From: DATCYX01 sp963714425
GTDB taxonomy: Bacteria > Chloroflexota > Anaerolineae > Anaerolineales > UBA4823
Direction of reading: 5' to 3'
Assembly (NCBI GenBank): GCA_963714425.1
Contig: CAVQOI010000004.1
Location: forward strand, 1 to 64,000
Length of the DNA: 64,000 bases
Shown here: one piece after another, positions 26,874 to 36,268 of the stretch
Layout of the letters: each line of letters begins with the position of its first letter
Numbering within the stretch: position 1 is the stretch's first letter
Program-made: the position numbers and the translations under genes
The notes under the pieces: generated by a model
Told to the model about the DNA's origin: nothing
Seen by the model: the letters and a program-made list of their open reading frames with translations, nothing else
Database searches by the model: none

Positions 26874-27946
26874 CCCAGCTCAACCTGCTCGTATTCGGTG
26901 CCGGTGCAATCGGCACTTATATTGGGGGTAGCCTGGCACGAACGGGACATCAGATCACCTTTATCGAGCAGCCTCAGGCAATCTCGGCACTCCGGGAGCG
27001 GGGCTTACGGCTAGATTTGAGCGCAGCACATACGTCTGGCCCACACGCGCCAGAAAGTCATTTCGTCATCCCATCCTCGAGATTGAATTGCGAGACTTCT
27101 GTGGAGAGAGCGCTTCTCCATGGCCCATTCGATGTTGCCATCTTCGCGCTGAAGTCGTTCGATACACCAAGCGTGCTCGAGGGTCTGATCCCATTCAGGG
27201 ATTCACTCCCGCCATTTCTGTGCTTGCAAAATGGTGTGGAAAACGAGGCGATCCTGGAAGATGCATTGGGGGCCGATGGTGTGATCGCTGGTACGGTCAC
27301 CAGCGCGGTCGGGCGGAGAGATGTTGGCGACATTGTCCTTGAGCGCCTGCGCGGGGTGGGTGTTGCTGCCGGGCACTCGCTCTCTCACTCGCTGGTGAGC
27401 GCACTGGTCGAGGCAGGCTTACACGCACGCTTGTATTCGGACGGTAGGGCGATGAAATGGTCCAAGCTGCTCACCAACCTGCTGGCAAATTCCACTTCGG
27501 CAATATTGGACATGACCCCAGCTGAGATTTTTGCCCACCCAGGCGCCTACCAGATAGAGATCAAGGCACTCCGAGAAGCTTTAGACGTAATGGCGGCTCA
27601 GAATATCCCCGTTATTGACTTACCTGGCACACCGGTGCGGCTCCTGTCAATCGGCGCCCGAATTCCGCTGGCGGTCTCCCGACCTCTGATGGCACGTTTT
27701 GCAGGCAAAGGTCGCGGTGATAAGATGCCGTCGCTGCATATCGATCTGCACCATGGACGAGGCATGAGCGAAGTAGGTTATTTAAATGGGGCTGTAGTGC
27801 GCTTTGGCGCCCGCCTGGGTGTGCCCACGCCGGTCAACCAATTATTGCTAAAAACCCTTCAACAGCTTACGGATGGTGAGCTCTCGACCGACGTCTACCG
27901 TCGGCAACCTCAAAAGCTGCTTGATCTCTACCTCACCACGCCATAA
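26870..27946 (+). CDS. panE: 2-dehydropantoate 2-reductase (ketopantoate reductase)
   Basis: The 358-residue ApbA/PanE protein reduces ketopantoate to pantoate with NADPH, for coenzyme A synthesis. The Rossmann motif FGAGAIGTYIGGSLARTG is at the start, FDVAIFALKSFDT near residue 90, the PCLQNGVEN-like segment FLCLQNGVENE near 120, and MKWSKLLTNLLANS near 197, which carries the catalytic Lys. The C-terminal domain has HIDLHHGRGMSEVGYLNGAV. The start is TTG at 26870, overlapping the fmt stop. It converges with the phosphorylase gene, with a 19-base overlap of 3' ends. Confidence 0.88.
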   Translation: MTQLNLLVFGAGAIGTYIGGSLARTGHQITFIEQPQAISALRERGLRLDLSAAHTSGPHAPESHFVIPSSRLNCETSVERALLHGPFDVAIFALKSFDTPSVLEGLIPFRDSLPPFLCLQNGVENEAILEDALGADGVIAGTVTSAVGRRDVGDIVLERLRGVGVAAGHSLSHSLVSALVEAGLHARLYSDGRAMKWSKLLTNLLANSTSAILDMTPAEIFAHPGAYQIEIKALREALDVMAAQNIPVIDLPGTPVRLLSIGARIPLAVSRPLMARFAGKGRGDKMPSLHIDLHHGRGMSEVGYLNGAVVRFGARLGVPTPVNQLLLKTLQQLTDGELSTDVYRRQPQKLLDLYLTTP

Positions 27947-29232
27947 AACAGCGGCAGGGGGTCGACCGGCACGTCGCTCCATTGCAGCGCAGCTTGCAGA
28001 CGCTGCCGGGCAGCTTCCAATTTTTCCTGTACGTTTGCATGGATGGTGAACAACGCCTCTCCGGCTTCGACGTGATCGCCCACCTTCCTGTGCACCATCA
28101 CACCCACCGCGTGATCGATCGGGTCACCCTTTTTTGACCGCCCGCCGCCTAACTTTACCACCGTCTCACCCACGATGTGCGCATTCACTTCACTCAGGTA
28201 GCCCGATCGCGGCGACACAAAGGACTCAACGAGTGAAGCCGCAGGGAGCTTCTTGGGATCATCCACGTAGGAGACGTCGCCCCCTTGGGCGATGACCAAC
28301 TGCCTGAACTTCTCCCACCCGTGACCATCCGCCAGCGTCTGTTCCGCACATTGCTTTCCTTGATCAACATCGTCTGCTTTCCCACCATATGCCAGCATAT
28401 GCCCAGCAATCACCAGGCAATGCTCGCGGAAATCCTCCGGTCCTGCGCCTCGAAGCGTATCGATCGCCTCTTTTAGCTCGAGTGCATTCCCAACCGCGTT
28501 GCCAAGCGGTTGGTTCATGTCGGAGAGCAAGGCTACCGCCTTGCGACCGGCGAGCTTGGCGATCGAAACCATCGTCTCAGCCAACTTGCGTGCCTGCTCT
28601 AAGTTGGTCATGAAAGCACCAACCCCGACCTTGACGTCCAGCACGATCACCTGCGCCCCCGCAGCCAGCTTTTTGCTCATGATGGACGATGCAATCAAAG
28701 GGATGGATTCCACCGTGGCGGTTACATCGCGCAGGGCATAGAGCTTGCCGTCCGCCGGAGCCAGGTCTGCGCTCTGACCGGTGAGCACCAAACCCACCGT
28801 GCGCAACTGGTCGATGAACTGCTCCTTGTCTAGATTGTATCGAAAACCTGGTATCGATTCGATCTTATCCAGGGTCCCACCGGTGAAACCCAGCCCGTGA
28901 CCCGTCATCTTCCCAACAGGCAGCCCGCACGCTGCTACGATTGGCTCGACTGCCAGCGTGGTTTTATCGCCCACCCCTCCTGTAGAGTGCTTATCCACAG
29001 CGATAGGAACTACACCAGTCAGGTCCAGTACTTCTCCCGAATGGGCCATTGCCAGGGTCAGGTCGGTGGTCTCTTGGTCGTCCATGCCATTGAACAGGAT
29101 CGCCATCGCCAGCGCAGCGGCTTGATAGTCAGGGATATCACCGCGTGTATATCCTTGGATGAAGAAGTTGATCTCTTTCCGGCTCAATGTCCCGCCATCG
29201 CGTTTTTTTGCAATGATATCAGTTGCGCGCAT
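27928..29232 (-). CDS. pdp: Pyrimidine-nucleoside (thymidine) phosphorylase
   Basis: The 434-residue enzyme phosphorolyses uridine, thymidine or deoxyuridine to the free base and (deoxy)ribose 1-phosphate. The signature DKHSTGGVGDKTTLAVEP is at residues ~79-96; SIPGFRYNLDKEQF, MSKKLAAGAQVIVLDVKVG and the C-terminal barrel-sandwich domain (VGVMVHRKVGDHVEAGEALF) follow. The Lys of KVGVGAFM matches members that bind monovalent cation and accept both uridine and thymidine. The product uracil could feed Upp, encoded 11 kb away. Confidence 0.93.
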   Translation of the reverse strand: MRATDIIAKKRDGGTLSRKEINFFIQGYTRGDIPDYQAAALAMAILFNGMDDQETTDLTLAMAHSGEVLDLTGVVPIAVDKHSTGGVGDKTTLAVEPIVAACGLPVGKMTGHGLGFTGGTLDKIESIPGFRYNLDKEQFIDQLRTVGLVLTGQSADLAPADGKLYALRDVTATVESIPLIASSIMSKKLAAGAQVIVLDVKVGVGAFMTNLEQARKLAETMVSIAKLAGRKAVALLSDMNQPLGNAVGNALELKEAIDTLRGAGPEDFREHCLVIAGHMLAYGGKADDVDQGKQCAEQTLADGHGWEKFRQLVIAQGGDVSYVDDPKKLPAASLVESFVSPRSGYLSEVNAHIVGETVVKLGGGRSKKGDPIDHAVGVMVHRKVGDHVEAGEALFTIHANVQEKLEAARQRLQAALQWSDVPVDPLPLFYGVVR

Positions 29233-29453
29233 GCAAAACTCTCCTCAAGGAACACATGATTTTCTGGCTTTGTGGCTATCTCTTCAAGTGGTGGGTCAGC
29301 TGGATTTTCTCCTAAGATGGCCCTTGTACCGCGGGCAAATGGTGGTCGAGCAACATGGAAACATTATTGGATTATAATCTAGAAGCTTACCAATACCCTG
29401 GGACGGCGATCCCGGCTTGGGAGCGGGAAATTACCGGAGTTTACGTGTCCAGG

Positions 29454-30395
29454 ATGCATTACCACAGCATTGAAGCAGAAAATGAGCTGAAGGATGAAAG
29501 CTCCACCCGACTTGGGCTTTCCATCCTGCTCAATTTAACCATCACGATAGCAGAGATCATTGGCGGTGTGGTTTCAGGCAGCTTATCGTTGCTCTCGGAT
29601 GCACTGCATAACTTCAGTGATACTGCTTCGCTGGGGATCAGCCTGGTCGCCCTGAAGGTATCAGCCCGTAAGCCAGACCAAAGTAAAACCTTTGGCTACC
29701 GCAGGGCGCAGATCATCGGGGCTCTCATCAACCTGGTCACCTTGGTATTAATTGCGATCTTCTTAATTCGAGAAGCTATTGAGCGATATTTTAATCCACA
29801 ACCTATCTTAGCTGGTGTGATGCTTATTGTTGCTGCGGTTGGCCTGCTCGCCAATTTAGGCACAGCAGCATTACTTCACCGCCAGTCGAAACAGAGCTTG
29901 AATATACGGAGCGCTTTTGTCCATGTCCTCGGCGATGCGTTTTCGTCGATTGGCGTACTGTTGGCGGGTTTACTGATCTCGTTCTTCAAACTTTATATTG
30001 CGGATACTATACTCACGCTGCTCATTTCAGCTTACATATTGATCCATACCACCCAATTGTTACGCCGGACAATCCATATCTTGATGCAAGGAGCGCCCGA
30101 AGATATCGACCTTGAGGAAATCATCACCACCGTCAAATCTGTGGCGGAAGTGCAAGACATTCACCATATTCATATCTGGCAGCTTGACGAGGCGCAATCA
30201 AATTTAGAGGCACATATTGTTATCGATCAGCTAAACTATACAGAAATGGACTGCATCAAACAGAGCATAAAAAAACTGCTGGCCGATACATTCAACATAA
30301 GGCATTCCACGCTTGAATTTGAGTATGTAAACTGCGAAGACATGACAAGTGAATCGTGTTATGAGAATGGCACAAACCCAGATACTATTCTATAA
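29454..30395 (+). CDS. czcD: Cation diffusion facilitator (Zn/Co/Cd efflux)
   Basis: A six-helix CDF exporter of about 313 residues. Helix 2 has the metal site LLSDALHNFSDTASLG and helix 5 has HVLGDAFSSIG, both HxxxD pairs. The C-terminal cytoplasmic domain contains HHIHIWQLDEAQSNLEAH. The frame opens at 29355 but a TATAAT box lies at 29373-29378 inside that extension, so ATG 29454 (MHYHSIEAEN) is preferred. It exports divalent metal against protons. The gene lies opposite to pdp and has no visible regulator next to it. Confidence 0.9.
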   Translation: MHYHSIEAENELKDESSTRLGLSILLNLTITIAEIIGGVVSGSLSLLSDALHNFSDTASLGISLVALKVSARKPDQSKTFGYRRAQIIGALINLVTLVLIAIFLIREAIERYFNPQPILAGVMLIVAAVGLLANLGTAALLHRQSKQSLNIRSAFVHVLGDAFSSIGVLLAGLLISFFKLYIADTILTLLISAYILIHTTQLLRRTIHILMQGAPEDIDLEEIITTVKSVAEVQDIHHIHIWQLDEAQSNLEAHIVIDQLNYTEMDCIKQSIKKLLADTFNIRHSTLEFEYVNCEDMTSESCYENGTNPDTIL

Positions 30396-30494
30396 TTATT
30401 TAGGATAATTGGGTGATGGATTTTGGAATTTTTTTATTATAATCTTAAGAAGCACCTTCCCTTCTTGGGAGGATTTCTTTTCTTTTGAAATTAA

Positions 30495-32165
30495 TTGATC
30501 AAGGGATCACAGGCGGCAGCTAACTTTATCGCCACCTACTTCACGAGTGAGGAGCTCAGCGACCTGGTGGAAAACCGTAAGAAACCAATCCCACAACCAA
30601 AAGAAATTAATCCTCAGAGGATGGAGGAATTCCTTCTCGAAGCTGTCAATGGATTGCTGCACACAATAGAGAGTACCGAAACAGAAGACCTTAAAAAAGC
30701 GACTTTGGATCAAGGGGGACAGGATCTGAAAAACCAGATCCAATATATTGTGAGTGCCTTGGAAAAATCCCGCAAGAATCTTGAGGAGAGCGAATCTCGG
30801 TATAAAGCCATTGTAGAGAGCCAGACCGAGTTGATATGCAAGTTCAAGCCAGATGGCGATCTTTCATTCTATAACGAAGCTTTTTTTCGTTTTTTTTCTA
30901 CATTTGGGGAAATCGAGATCGGTCAAAATATCCTGGCGCTCTTACCCGAGAAACAACGGAAATTCATCGAGGAGCATATCGAAAAAATTTCGACAAGCCA
31001 TCCCGTAATCCAGATGGAGTTCTCCCTCGCAATGCCAGGGGGCGAGGTTCGGTGGCATCAATGGACGGGGTTGGGAAACTTTTCTGAGCAAGGAGAGATC
31101 AGTGAAATCCAGGTTGTTGGTCACGATATCACCGACCGCAAGCTGGCAGAAATTGCAGCGAAACAACATAACCGCGAGCTGAGTGCTCTGCACTTAGCCA
31201 CTGGTGCATTGCTCACAACACTCGATCCCGAAGCCCTTCTCAGCCGCATTCTTGATGCAGCGCTCAGCGCTATCCCCGCTGCCGACAAAGGCATGATCCA
31301 TCTGATTGCCCAGGATACCGGTCAGCTGGAGATGCGCGCCAGTGTTGGCTACACAGATCCACGTATCAAGCGTATCCGTATTCCAGCCGCTGTGGGGTAT
31401 GTTGCCCGCTCGGTGCGCGAGCACACACCTTTGCTGATCGATAATCTTCACGCTGACCCTGCTAACGTTACAGGGCGTCTCCAAGAAGTCGCTGATGTGC
31501 AATCAGCCATCGTCGCCCCCCTCGTAATGCACGGGCAGGTGCTCGGCGCCCTCTCGCTTGAATCCACAAAAGAGACGACGTTTAATGAAGGTGATCTCCG
31601 CTTGTTAGTAAGTTTCGCCGCGACTGCCACAGCTGCTATTCACAACGCCCGCTTGCACGCCGAGGTGCAAAAGCTGGCGATCACTGACGAGCTGACCGGG
31701 TTGTACAACCGTCGTGGATTATTTGAGCTGGGACAACGCGAGGTCGAACGTGCTAGGCGCTACAAGCGCCCGCTCGTCGCCTTGATGATGGATATCGACC
31801 ACTTCAAGTTTATCAATGATTATTATGGTCATTCGGTTGGCGACCAGGTCTTGCAGTCAGTAGCGAAACGCTGCACCGACAACCTGCGGCGTATTGATAT
31901 CCTGGGTCGTTTGGGAGGGGATGAGTTCACCTTCCTGCTACCGGAAACGGACATGTTTACCGCCAGCCAGGTGGCTGAAAGGGTGCGCAATACTGTTGCT
32001 GAACGCCCGCTGGTCACCGAAGAAAACCCGATTAGCGTCAGCGTGAGCCTGGGAGTTGCCCGAGCCACATCAGCCACACCAGATTTGGAAGTATTAATCA
32101 GCCGCGCCGATGCAGCCATGTACATCGCCAAACGCGAAGGTCGCAACCGAGTGGAGTTTGGTTAA
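30495..32165 (+). CDS. Diguanylate cyclase with PAS and GAF sensor domains
   Basis: The 556-residue cytosolic protein makes cyclic di-GMP. Layout: an N-terminal helical region (1-100), a PAS domain (~102-220, SESRYKAIVESQTEL to VGHDITDRKLAE), a GAF domain (~235-385) and a GGDEF domain (~395-555). The active site RLGGDEF is intact, and RRID five residues before GGDEF is a product-inhibition I-site. No membrane segment or EAL domain is present. The start is TTG 30495; upstream stops exclude a longer frame, and the next ATG is 42 codons in. The GGGAGG at 30470 is rather far, so the start is uncertain. Confidence 0.88.
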   Translation: MIKGSQAAANFIATYFTSEELSDLVENRKKPIPQPKEINPQRMEEFLLEAVNGLLHTIESTETEDLKKATLDQGGQDLKNQIQYIVSALEKSRKNLEESESRYKAIVESQTELICKFKPDGDLSFYNEAFFRFFSTFGEIEIGQNILALLPEKQRKFIEEHIEKISTSHPVIQMEFSLAMPGGEVRWHQWTGLGNFSEQGEISEIQVVGHDITDRKLAEIAAKQHNRELSALHLATGALLTTLDPEALLSRILDAALSAIPAADKGMIHLIAQDTGQLEMRASVGYTDPRIKRIRIPAAVGYVARSVREHTPLLIDNLHADPANVTGRLQEVADVQSAIVAPLVMHGQVLGALSLESTKETTFNEGDLRLLVSFAATATAAIHNARLHAEVQKLAITDELTGLYNRRGLFELGQREVERARRYKRPLVALMMDIDHFKFINDYYGHSVGDQVLQSVAKRCTDNLRRIDILGRLGGDEFTFLLPETDMFTASQVAERVRNTVAERPLVTEENPISVSVSLGVARATSATPDLEVLISRADAAMYIAKREGRNRVEFG

Positions 32166-32200
32166 TAGAAAGTTCTAATATTTGGGTACTTGGGAGTTTG

Positions 32201-32236
32201 AAATCGATGGACAATGCGTCCATCGATTTTCTATTT
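32201..32236. terminator. Bidirectional terminator between cyclase and uracil-DNA glycosylase genes
   Basis: Exact 12-base arms (32201-32212, 32218-32229) with a 5-base loop, followed by TCTATTTTTT-like residues on the plus strand. It ends the cyclase transcript and, on the other strand, the queA-udg operon. Confidence 0.85.
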
Positions 32237-32926
32237 TTTCTCCAATAACGAGCTAACTTTTTCCCATACCTGGTCGAACATCGCCTCTGTTAGCCTGCCA
32301 GTCTGTGTGTTTTGCCGGCTGGGGTGGTAGGAGGCCAGCATCCAGGGCAAGCCGGACCCCAACGGATAATAAGCCATATGAGCAAACTTTAGCCGGGGGA
32401 GATCATTCCCATTAGCCCGCATCAATCGCAGCGTGTGATCGAATGCAATCTGACCGAGGGCAACGATTCCCTGCAAACTCGCCAACAAGTCCATCTCGTT
32501 GTCTAAATAGGGGAGACAATTACTAATCTCCTCAGGTGTTGGCCTATTGGCTGGGGGTGCACAGCGGCAAACTGCGGAGATAAATATGTCTTTCAAGTAC
32601 AGACCATCCCCGCGTTCATCAGACCCAGGTTGGTTGGCGAAGCCTGCCTTATGCAAGGCGCGATACAAAAAAGTACCCGAGCTATCACCTGTGAACATTC
32701 TGCCTGTGCGGTTGGCACCATGGGCTGCGGGAGCCAGACCCACGACGAGCACCTGCGCCAAAGTGTCCCCAAAGCCCGGTACAGGCTTACCCCAATATTC
32801 AAAATCACGGTAGGCGCGCCTGCGTTCAAGCGCCACCTGCTCGCGCCATGCGACCAGCCGTGGACATGCACGGCAGCTCACGATCTTGTCGTTCAATTCT
32901 GGCCAGAAATTTGCTTTATTGGTCAT
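32231..32926 (-). CDS. Uracil-DNA glycosylase, family 5 (UDGb)
   Basis: The 231-residue enzyme removes uracil (and often hypoxanthine) from DNA. The N-terminal CRACPRLVAWRE can bind an Fe-S cluster together with the later Cys pair near VCRCAPP. Motif 1 reads GLAPAAHGANRTGRMFTGD, the UDGb form with Ala-His in place of the usual Glu or Asp. Motif 2 is SYHPSRQNTQTGRLT. It is the last gene of the minus-strand operon and overlaps queA by 4 bases. Confidence 0.92.
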   Translation of the reverse strand: MTNKANFWPELNDKIVSCRACPRLVAWREQVALERRRAYRDFEYWGKPVPGFGDTLAQVLVVGLAPAAHGANRTGRMFTGDSSGTFLYRALHKAGFANQPGSDERGDGLYLKDIFISAVCRCAPPANRPTPEEISNCLPYLDNEMDLLASLQGIVALGQIAFDHTLRLMRANGNDLPRLKFAHMAYYPLGSGLPWMLASYHPSRQNTQTGRLTEAMFDQVWEKVSSLLEKK

Positions 32927-33945
32927 AAGATTAGCATAGCGTCCCCGAAGGAATAAAAACGATAACCCTCATTTTTGGCAATCTGATAAGCGTTAAGTAT
33001 CAGATCTCGCCCTGCGAAGGCGCTCACCAGCATGAGTAATGTTGAGCGCGGCAGGTGGAAGTTCGTGATCATGGCGTCAACAACTTTAAAGGGATATCCC
33101 GGTAAGATAAACAGGCCAGTTGGTCCTTCGATTTGAGCAACCGCCTCTCCCGGTGATGCGCCTTTTGCAGCGCTCTCCAGAGTGCGCACGCAGGTGGTGC
33201 CCACGGCGACGATCCTGCCTCCTTGTTGCCGGGTGTAATTAATAGCACGCGCTGCATCAGGTGCTAACTGGCACCACTCTGTGTGTATATGATGCTGAGT
33301 TGGATCCTCCTCAGTGACCGGAGTAAAGGTATCTAACCCAACATGTAGGGAAACCTTCACCGTAGGAATACCCTGTGACTCTAATTCCTGGATCAGGCGC
33401 GTCGTAAAATGCAACCCCGCTGTGGGGGCGGCTGCGGACCCAGGTTGTTTGGCGTATACAGTCTGATATCGCTCAGCATCCGAGAGCTTTTCATGAATAT
33501 ACGGCGGTAGCGGGACGTGCCCGGCTGCCTCAAGAAAATGGTCGACCTGCTCGCCGAAATGCACCAGTCGTCGCGCACCTCCCAGGTCTCCTGTAATCTC
33601 TGCGGTTGGTCCGTCTTGTACCTGTAAGCGCCGTCCCTCAAATAACCCCTTTCCCCCTGCCAGCACTTCCCAGGTATTCGCATCCCGCCGGTTCAGGAGC
33701 AGTAACTCCACCTTTCCACCAGACGGAATTTTGTGTGCATACAGCCTGGCTGGGATTACGCGGGTTTCATTCAACACGAGCAGATCCTGCGGATGTAAGT
33801 AGCGCCCCAATTCGTTGAATCTAGTATGCTGGATAGACCCATTCTTGCGGTCCAGGACCATCATCCGGGCGGCATCGCGCGGCTCTATCGGTGATTGGGC
33901 TATAAATTCTTGCGGTAGCTCGTACTCGAAGTCGGAGGTTCTCAC
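32923..33945 (-). CDS. queA: S-adenosylmethionine:tRNA ribosyltransferase-isomerase
   Basis: QueA transfers and isomerises the ribosyl part of SAM onto preQ1 in tRNA, giving epoxyqueuosine. The 340-residue protein starts FEYELPQEFIAQSPIEPRDA and has LVLNETRVIPARLYA, AAPTAGLHFT and NFHLPRSTLLMLVSAFAG, all family signatures. Its start overlaps the DUF2905 stop and its own stop overlaps the glycosylase start. The grouping ruvB-DUF2905-queA is common in bacteria. Confidence 0.95.
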   Translation of the reverse strand: MRTSDFEYELPQEFIAQSPIEPRDAARMMVLDRKNGSIQHTRFNELGRYLHPQDLLVLNETRVIPARLYAHKIPSGGKVELLLLNRRDANTWEVLAGGKGLFEGRRLQVQDGPTAEITGDLGGARRLVHFGEQVDHFLEAAGHVPLPPYIHEKLSDAERYQTVYAKQPGSAAAPTAGLHFTTRLIQELESQGIPTVKVSLHVGLDTFTPVTEEDPTQHHIHTEWCQLAPDAARAINYTRQQGGRIVAVGTTCVRTLESAAKGASPGEAVAQIEGPTGLFILPGYPFKVVDAMITNFHLPRSTLLMLVSAFAGRDLILNAYQIAKNEGYRFYSFGDAMLIL

Positions 33946-34169
33946 TTATTCAGCAATCGAACGACAATGTTTAGGGTAATCGTCAGGATGATCGAGAGAA
34001 GAATCGAAGTCGCCAGCGGGAGTGTACACGAGAAATTTTCGCGCACAATATGGATATCCCCCGGGAGGCGTCCAAGGGGCAAGTTGAGCCGGGCTGCCAG
34101 ATAGACAATCCCGCCAATAACGACCAGCGCCAATCCTAAGATGACAAGAATTCGGGCAAGGGGCAGCAT
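33942..34169 (-). CDS. DUF2905 small membrane protein
   Basis: The 75-residue protein has two membrane helices (about residues 4-26 and 50-70) joined by the conserved loop LNLPLGRLPGDIHI, which defines DUF2905. Function is unknown. It lies between ruvB and queA, 6 bases after ruvB, and overlaps queA by 4 bases. Confidence 0.9.
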   Translation of the reverse strand: MLPLARILVILGLALVVIGGIVYLAARLNLPLGRLPGDIHIVRENFSCTLPLATSILLSIILTITLNIVVRLLNK

Positions 34170-34175
34170 GAAACC

Positions 34176-35201
34176 TTAGAGAAGTCTCGCCTGAGGCTCA
34201 TCCGGAGAAGCGACACCCAGGTGCTCGTATGCCAGGCGAGTGGCTGCCCGTCCCTGAGACGTGCGCTCAAGAAAGCCCAGCTGGAGCAGGTATGGCTCGA
34301 CAACATCCATGATCGTATCTGGCTCTTCGCTAATTGAGGCAGCAATTGTGTTCAAACCCACCGGACCGCCGCGGTATTTCTCGATGATCGTTCGCAAGAC
34401 ATGACGGTCCATATCGTCCAGTCCCAAGGCGTCCACTTCGAGCAAGTCCAGGGCTTCGTGTGCGACGGTGCGGTTGATGACCCCATCGGCGCGTACTTCG
34501 GCAAAATCTCGAACTCGGCGGAGAAGTCGTAAGGCAACACGTGGCGTGCCGCGCCCCCGCTGGGCAATTTCATCCACGCCTTCAGGATCGGTCTCCACAC
34601 CCAGGACGCTTGCTGCACGGCTGACGATGGCTGTCATCGCCGGAAGATCGTAGAAGTTGAGGCGGTAGATCGCGCCGAAACGAGCACGCAACGGTGCCGT
34701 CATCAGCGCCAGACGCGTGGTAGCGCCGATTACGGTGAAACGGGGTAGCTTGAGGCGAATGGAGCGCGCCGATGGTCCTTTACCGATAATGATATCGAGG
34801 GCGTAATCTTCCATTGCGGGATACAGCACCTCCTCGATCGTTTTTCCCAGGCGGTGTACTTCATCGATGAAGAGCACGTCTCCGGCGCGCAGGTTCGTCA
34901 GGATTGCCGCCAGATCGCCGGGACGCTCGATCGCAGGTCCGGAGGTAATCTTGATATTCACGCCCATCTCAGTGGCTAAGATGTGCGCCAGTGTGGTTTT
35001 TCCTAACCCAGGGGGTCCGTAAAAAAGAACATGATCGAGCGGCTCACCCCGCTGGCGGGCTGCTTCGATCAGGATGGCTAGATTTTCTTTGACTCGTTCT
35101 TGGCCAATCAGGTCGGCCAGGGTCTTGGGACGGAGTGCCGCATCAAGGCGGTCTTCTGGTTGGGGTTGTGGATTGACCAATCGAGACGGCGAATCGGGCA
35201 T
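34176..35201 (-). CDS. ruvB: Holliday junction branch-migration helicase RuvB
   Basis: The 341-residue AAA+ motor drives branch migration with RuvA. Walker A is GPPGLGKTTLAHI, Walker B LFIDEVHRLG, sensor 1 IGATTRLALMTAPLRARFG, and the C-terminal winged helix has RGRGTPRVALRLLRRVRD and RTSQGRAATRLAYEHLG. The start is ATG 35201 (MPDSPSRL); the open frame upstream overlaps the preceding lipoprotein gene. ruvA and ruvC are not in the window. Confidence 0.95.
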   Translation of the reverse strand: MPDSPSRLVNPQPQPEDRLDAALRPKTLADLIGQERVKENLAILIEAARQRGEPLDHVLFYGPPGLGKTTLAHILATEMGVNIKITSGPAIERPGDLAAILTNLRAGDVLFIDEVHRLGKTIEEVLYPAMEDYALDIIIGKGPSARSIRLKLPRFTVIGATTRLALMTAPLRARFGAIYRLNFYDLPAMTAIVSRAASVLGVETDPEGVDEIAQRGRGTPRVALRLLRRVRDFAEVRADGVINRTVAHEALDLLEVDALGLDDMDRHVLRTIIEKYRGGPVGLNTIAASISEEPDTIMDVVEPYLLQLGFLERTSQGRAATRLAYEHLGVASPDEPQARLL

Positions 35202-35218
35202 GCCGCCATTATAACCCG

Positions 35219-36247
35219 TTACGGAGCCAGGTGCCAAAGCCAGGCATCGTCAAACTTGCACGTGGTGCGGCCTGATTCGCTCATAGCCACAAAACCAACG
35301 AACCCCTCCGGGAAGATCGCTTCCTTGGTCTCAAAATTTCCGAGCGCGGTCTGGTAGTTGGATTTCATCTGGGCGATCTGATCTTGATACTCTTTCAACC
35401 TGGATTCAAAATCTTTCATCGCGGTCTGATCGCTCCTGTTTTCAGGAGGCTTCGGAGCCTGTGGCATAACCATAGGCGGAGGCGGCTGGCTGGCATCCAC
35501 TTCTCCGATTTTCACCCCATTCGTATAAATCGTGAAGATCGTACCCACACCCACAACCACCAGCCGGTTGGTCGTCCCATTTTGCCACTCAAATGATGTA
35601 TCTTCCGTTTTCGGGAAAAAATCTTTTATATTGGAGAGCTCTCCATCGACCAGGGCGGTGAAGATCACGTGACCGTTCCCGAAGCGTGTGGCGATGATAA
35701 TGTACTGGTCCGGGTCGTTCTGGTCTCCATTCGAGCGGAACATAAAGCCGCATCCTGAGGCGCCATATTGTGTATCCCAGGTAATGTCAGCTGCCATAAC
35801 AAAATCTCTGGCGATGGTTTGCATGTAATCGTTAGCAAAGCCGAATTGACGGTAGCCCTCAACCGTGATGTCTATAGGATTGTGGACAAACCCTAGGCTA
35901 CCCCCCTCTGGATCAATGCCGTAGCGCGGAAGCTCAGCCACAACTGGCGCCGCTTCCGTGGCATTGGCAAGCTGGGAATCATCTTGCGACAGAGCGACCG
36001 CTGTCTGTGTAGCTTGAATAAGCTGGCTTTTCTCTGTAGCTTCTGCCTGGGCAGTCGCCAGGTCGTTGCCGGATCCACTTCCCCCGCTGGCTGCTGCAGT
36101 AAGGGTGGCGGGGATGGATTGGCTCATCGCCGTCAAGGCTACGTCCGGTTGTTCATCGCCCTGGAGATCGATACTGCATGCCAGGCTCACCACCAACAGA
36201 CTCGTGAGTGGAAGTAGTGCATAGATTTTTCGCTGAAATGTTGACAT
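35219..36247 (-). CDS. Lipoprotein with lectin-like domain and Pro-rich/coiled-coil segment
   Basis: The 342-residue protein has a lipoprotein signal (LLVVSLACS, Cys near 24), a low-complexity Ala/Thr/Gln region to ~110 and a domain of ~150 residues (IDITVEGYRQFGFAND ... GVGTIFTIYTNGVKIGEVDA) resembling concanavalin-like laminin G folds. Near residue 255 the domain is interrupted by a Pro-rich string (PPPPMVMPQAPKPPENR) and a Gln/Tyr-rich helix (FESRLKEYQDQIAQMKSNYQ), after which the last strands resume (FPEGFVGFVAMS ... FDDAWLW). The transporter gene just upstream encodes a very similar Pro-rich/coiled-coil insert, so the two may pair. It starts 21 bases after that gene. Confidence 0.75.
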   Translation of the reverse strand: MSTFQRKIYALLPLTSLLVVSLACSIDLQGDEQPDVALTAMSQSIPATLTAAASGGSGSGNDLATAQAEATEKSQLIQATQTAVALSQDDSQLANATEAAPVVAELPRYGIDPEGGSLGFVHNPIDITVEGYRQFGFANDYMQTIARDFVMAADITWDTQYGASGCGFMFRSNGDQNDPDQYIIIATRFGNGHVIFTALVDGELSNIKDFFPKTEDTSFEWQNGTTNRLVVVGVGTIFTIYTNGVKIGEVDASQPPPPMVMPQAPKPPENRSDQTAMKDFESRLKEYQDQIAQMKSNYQTALGNFETKEAIFPEGFVGFVAMSESGRTTCKFDDAWLWHLAP

Positions 36248-36268
36248 CGGTTGGTTATCTCCGACCCG

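Noticed and set aside
29355..29453. N-terminal extension of the cation diffusion facilitator
   Set aside because: A -10-like TATAAT lies inside it and the family sequence begins only near residue 34 of the long frame.
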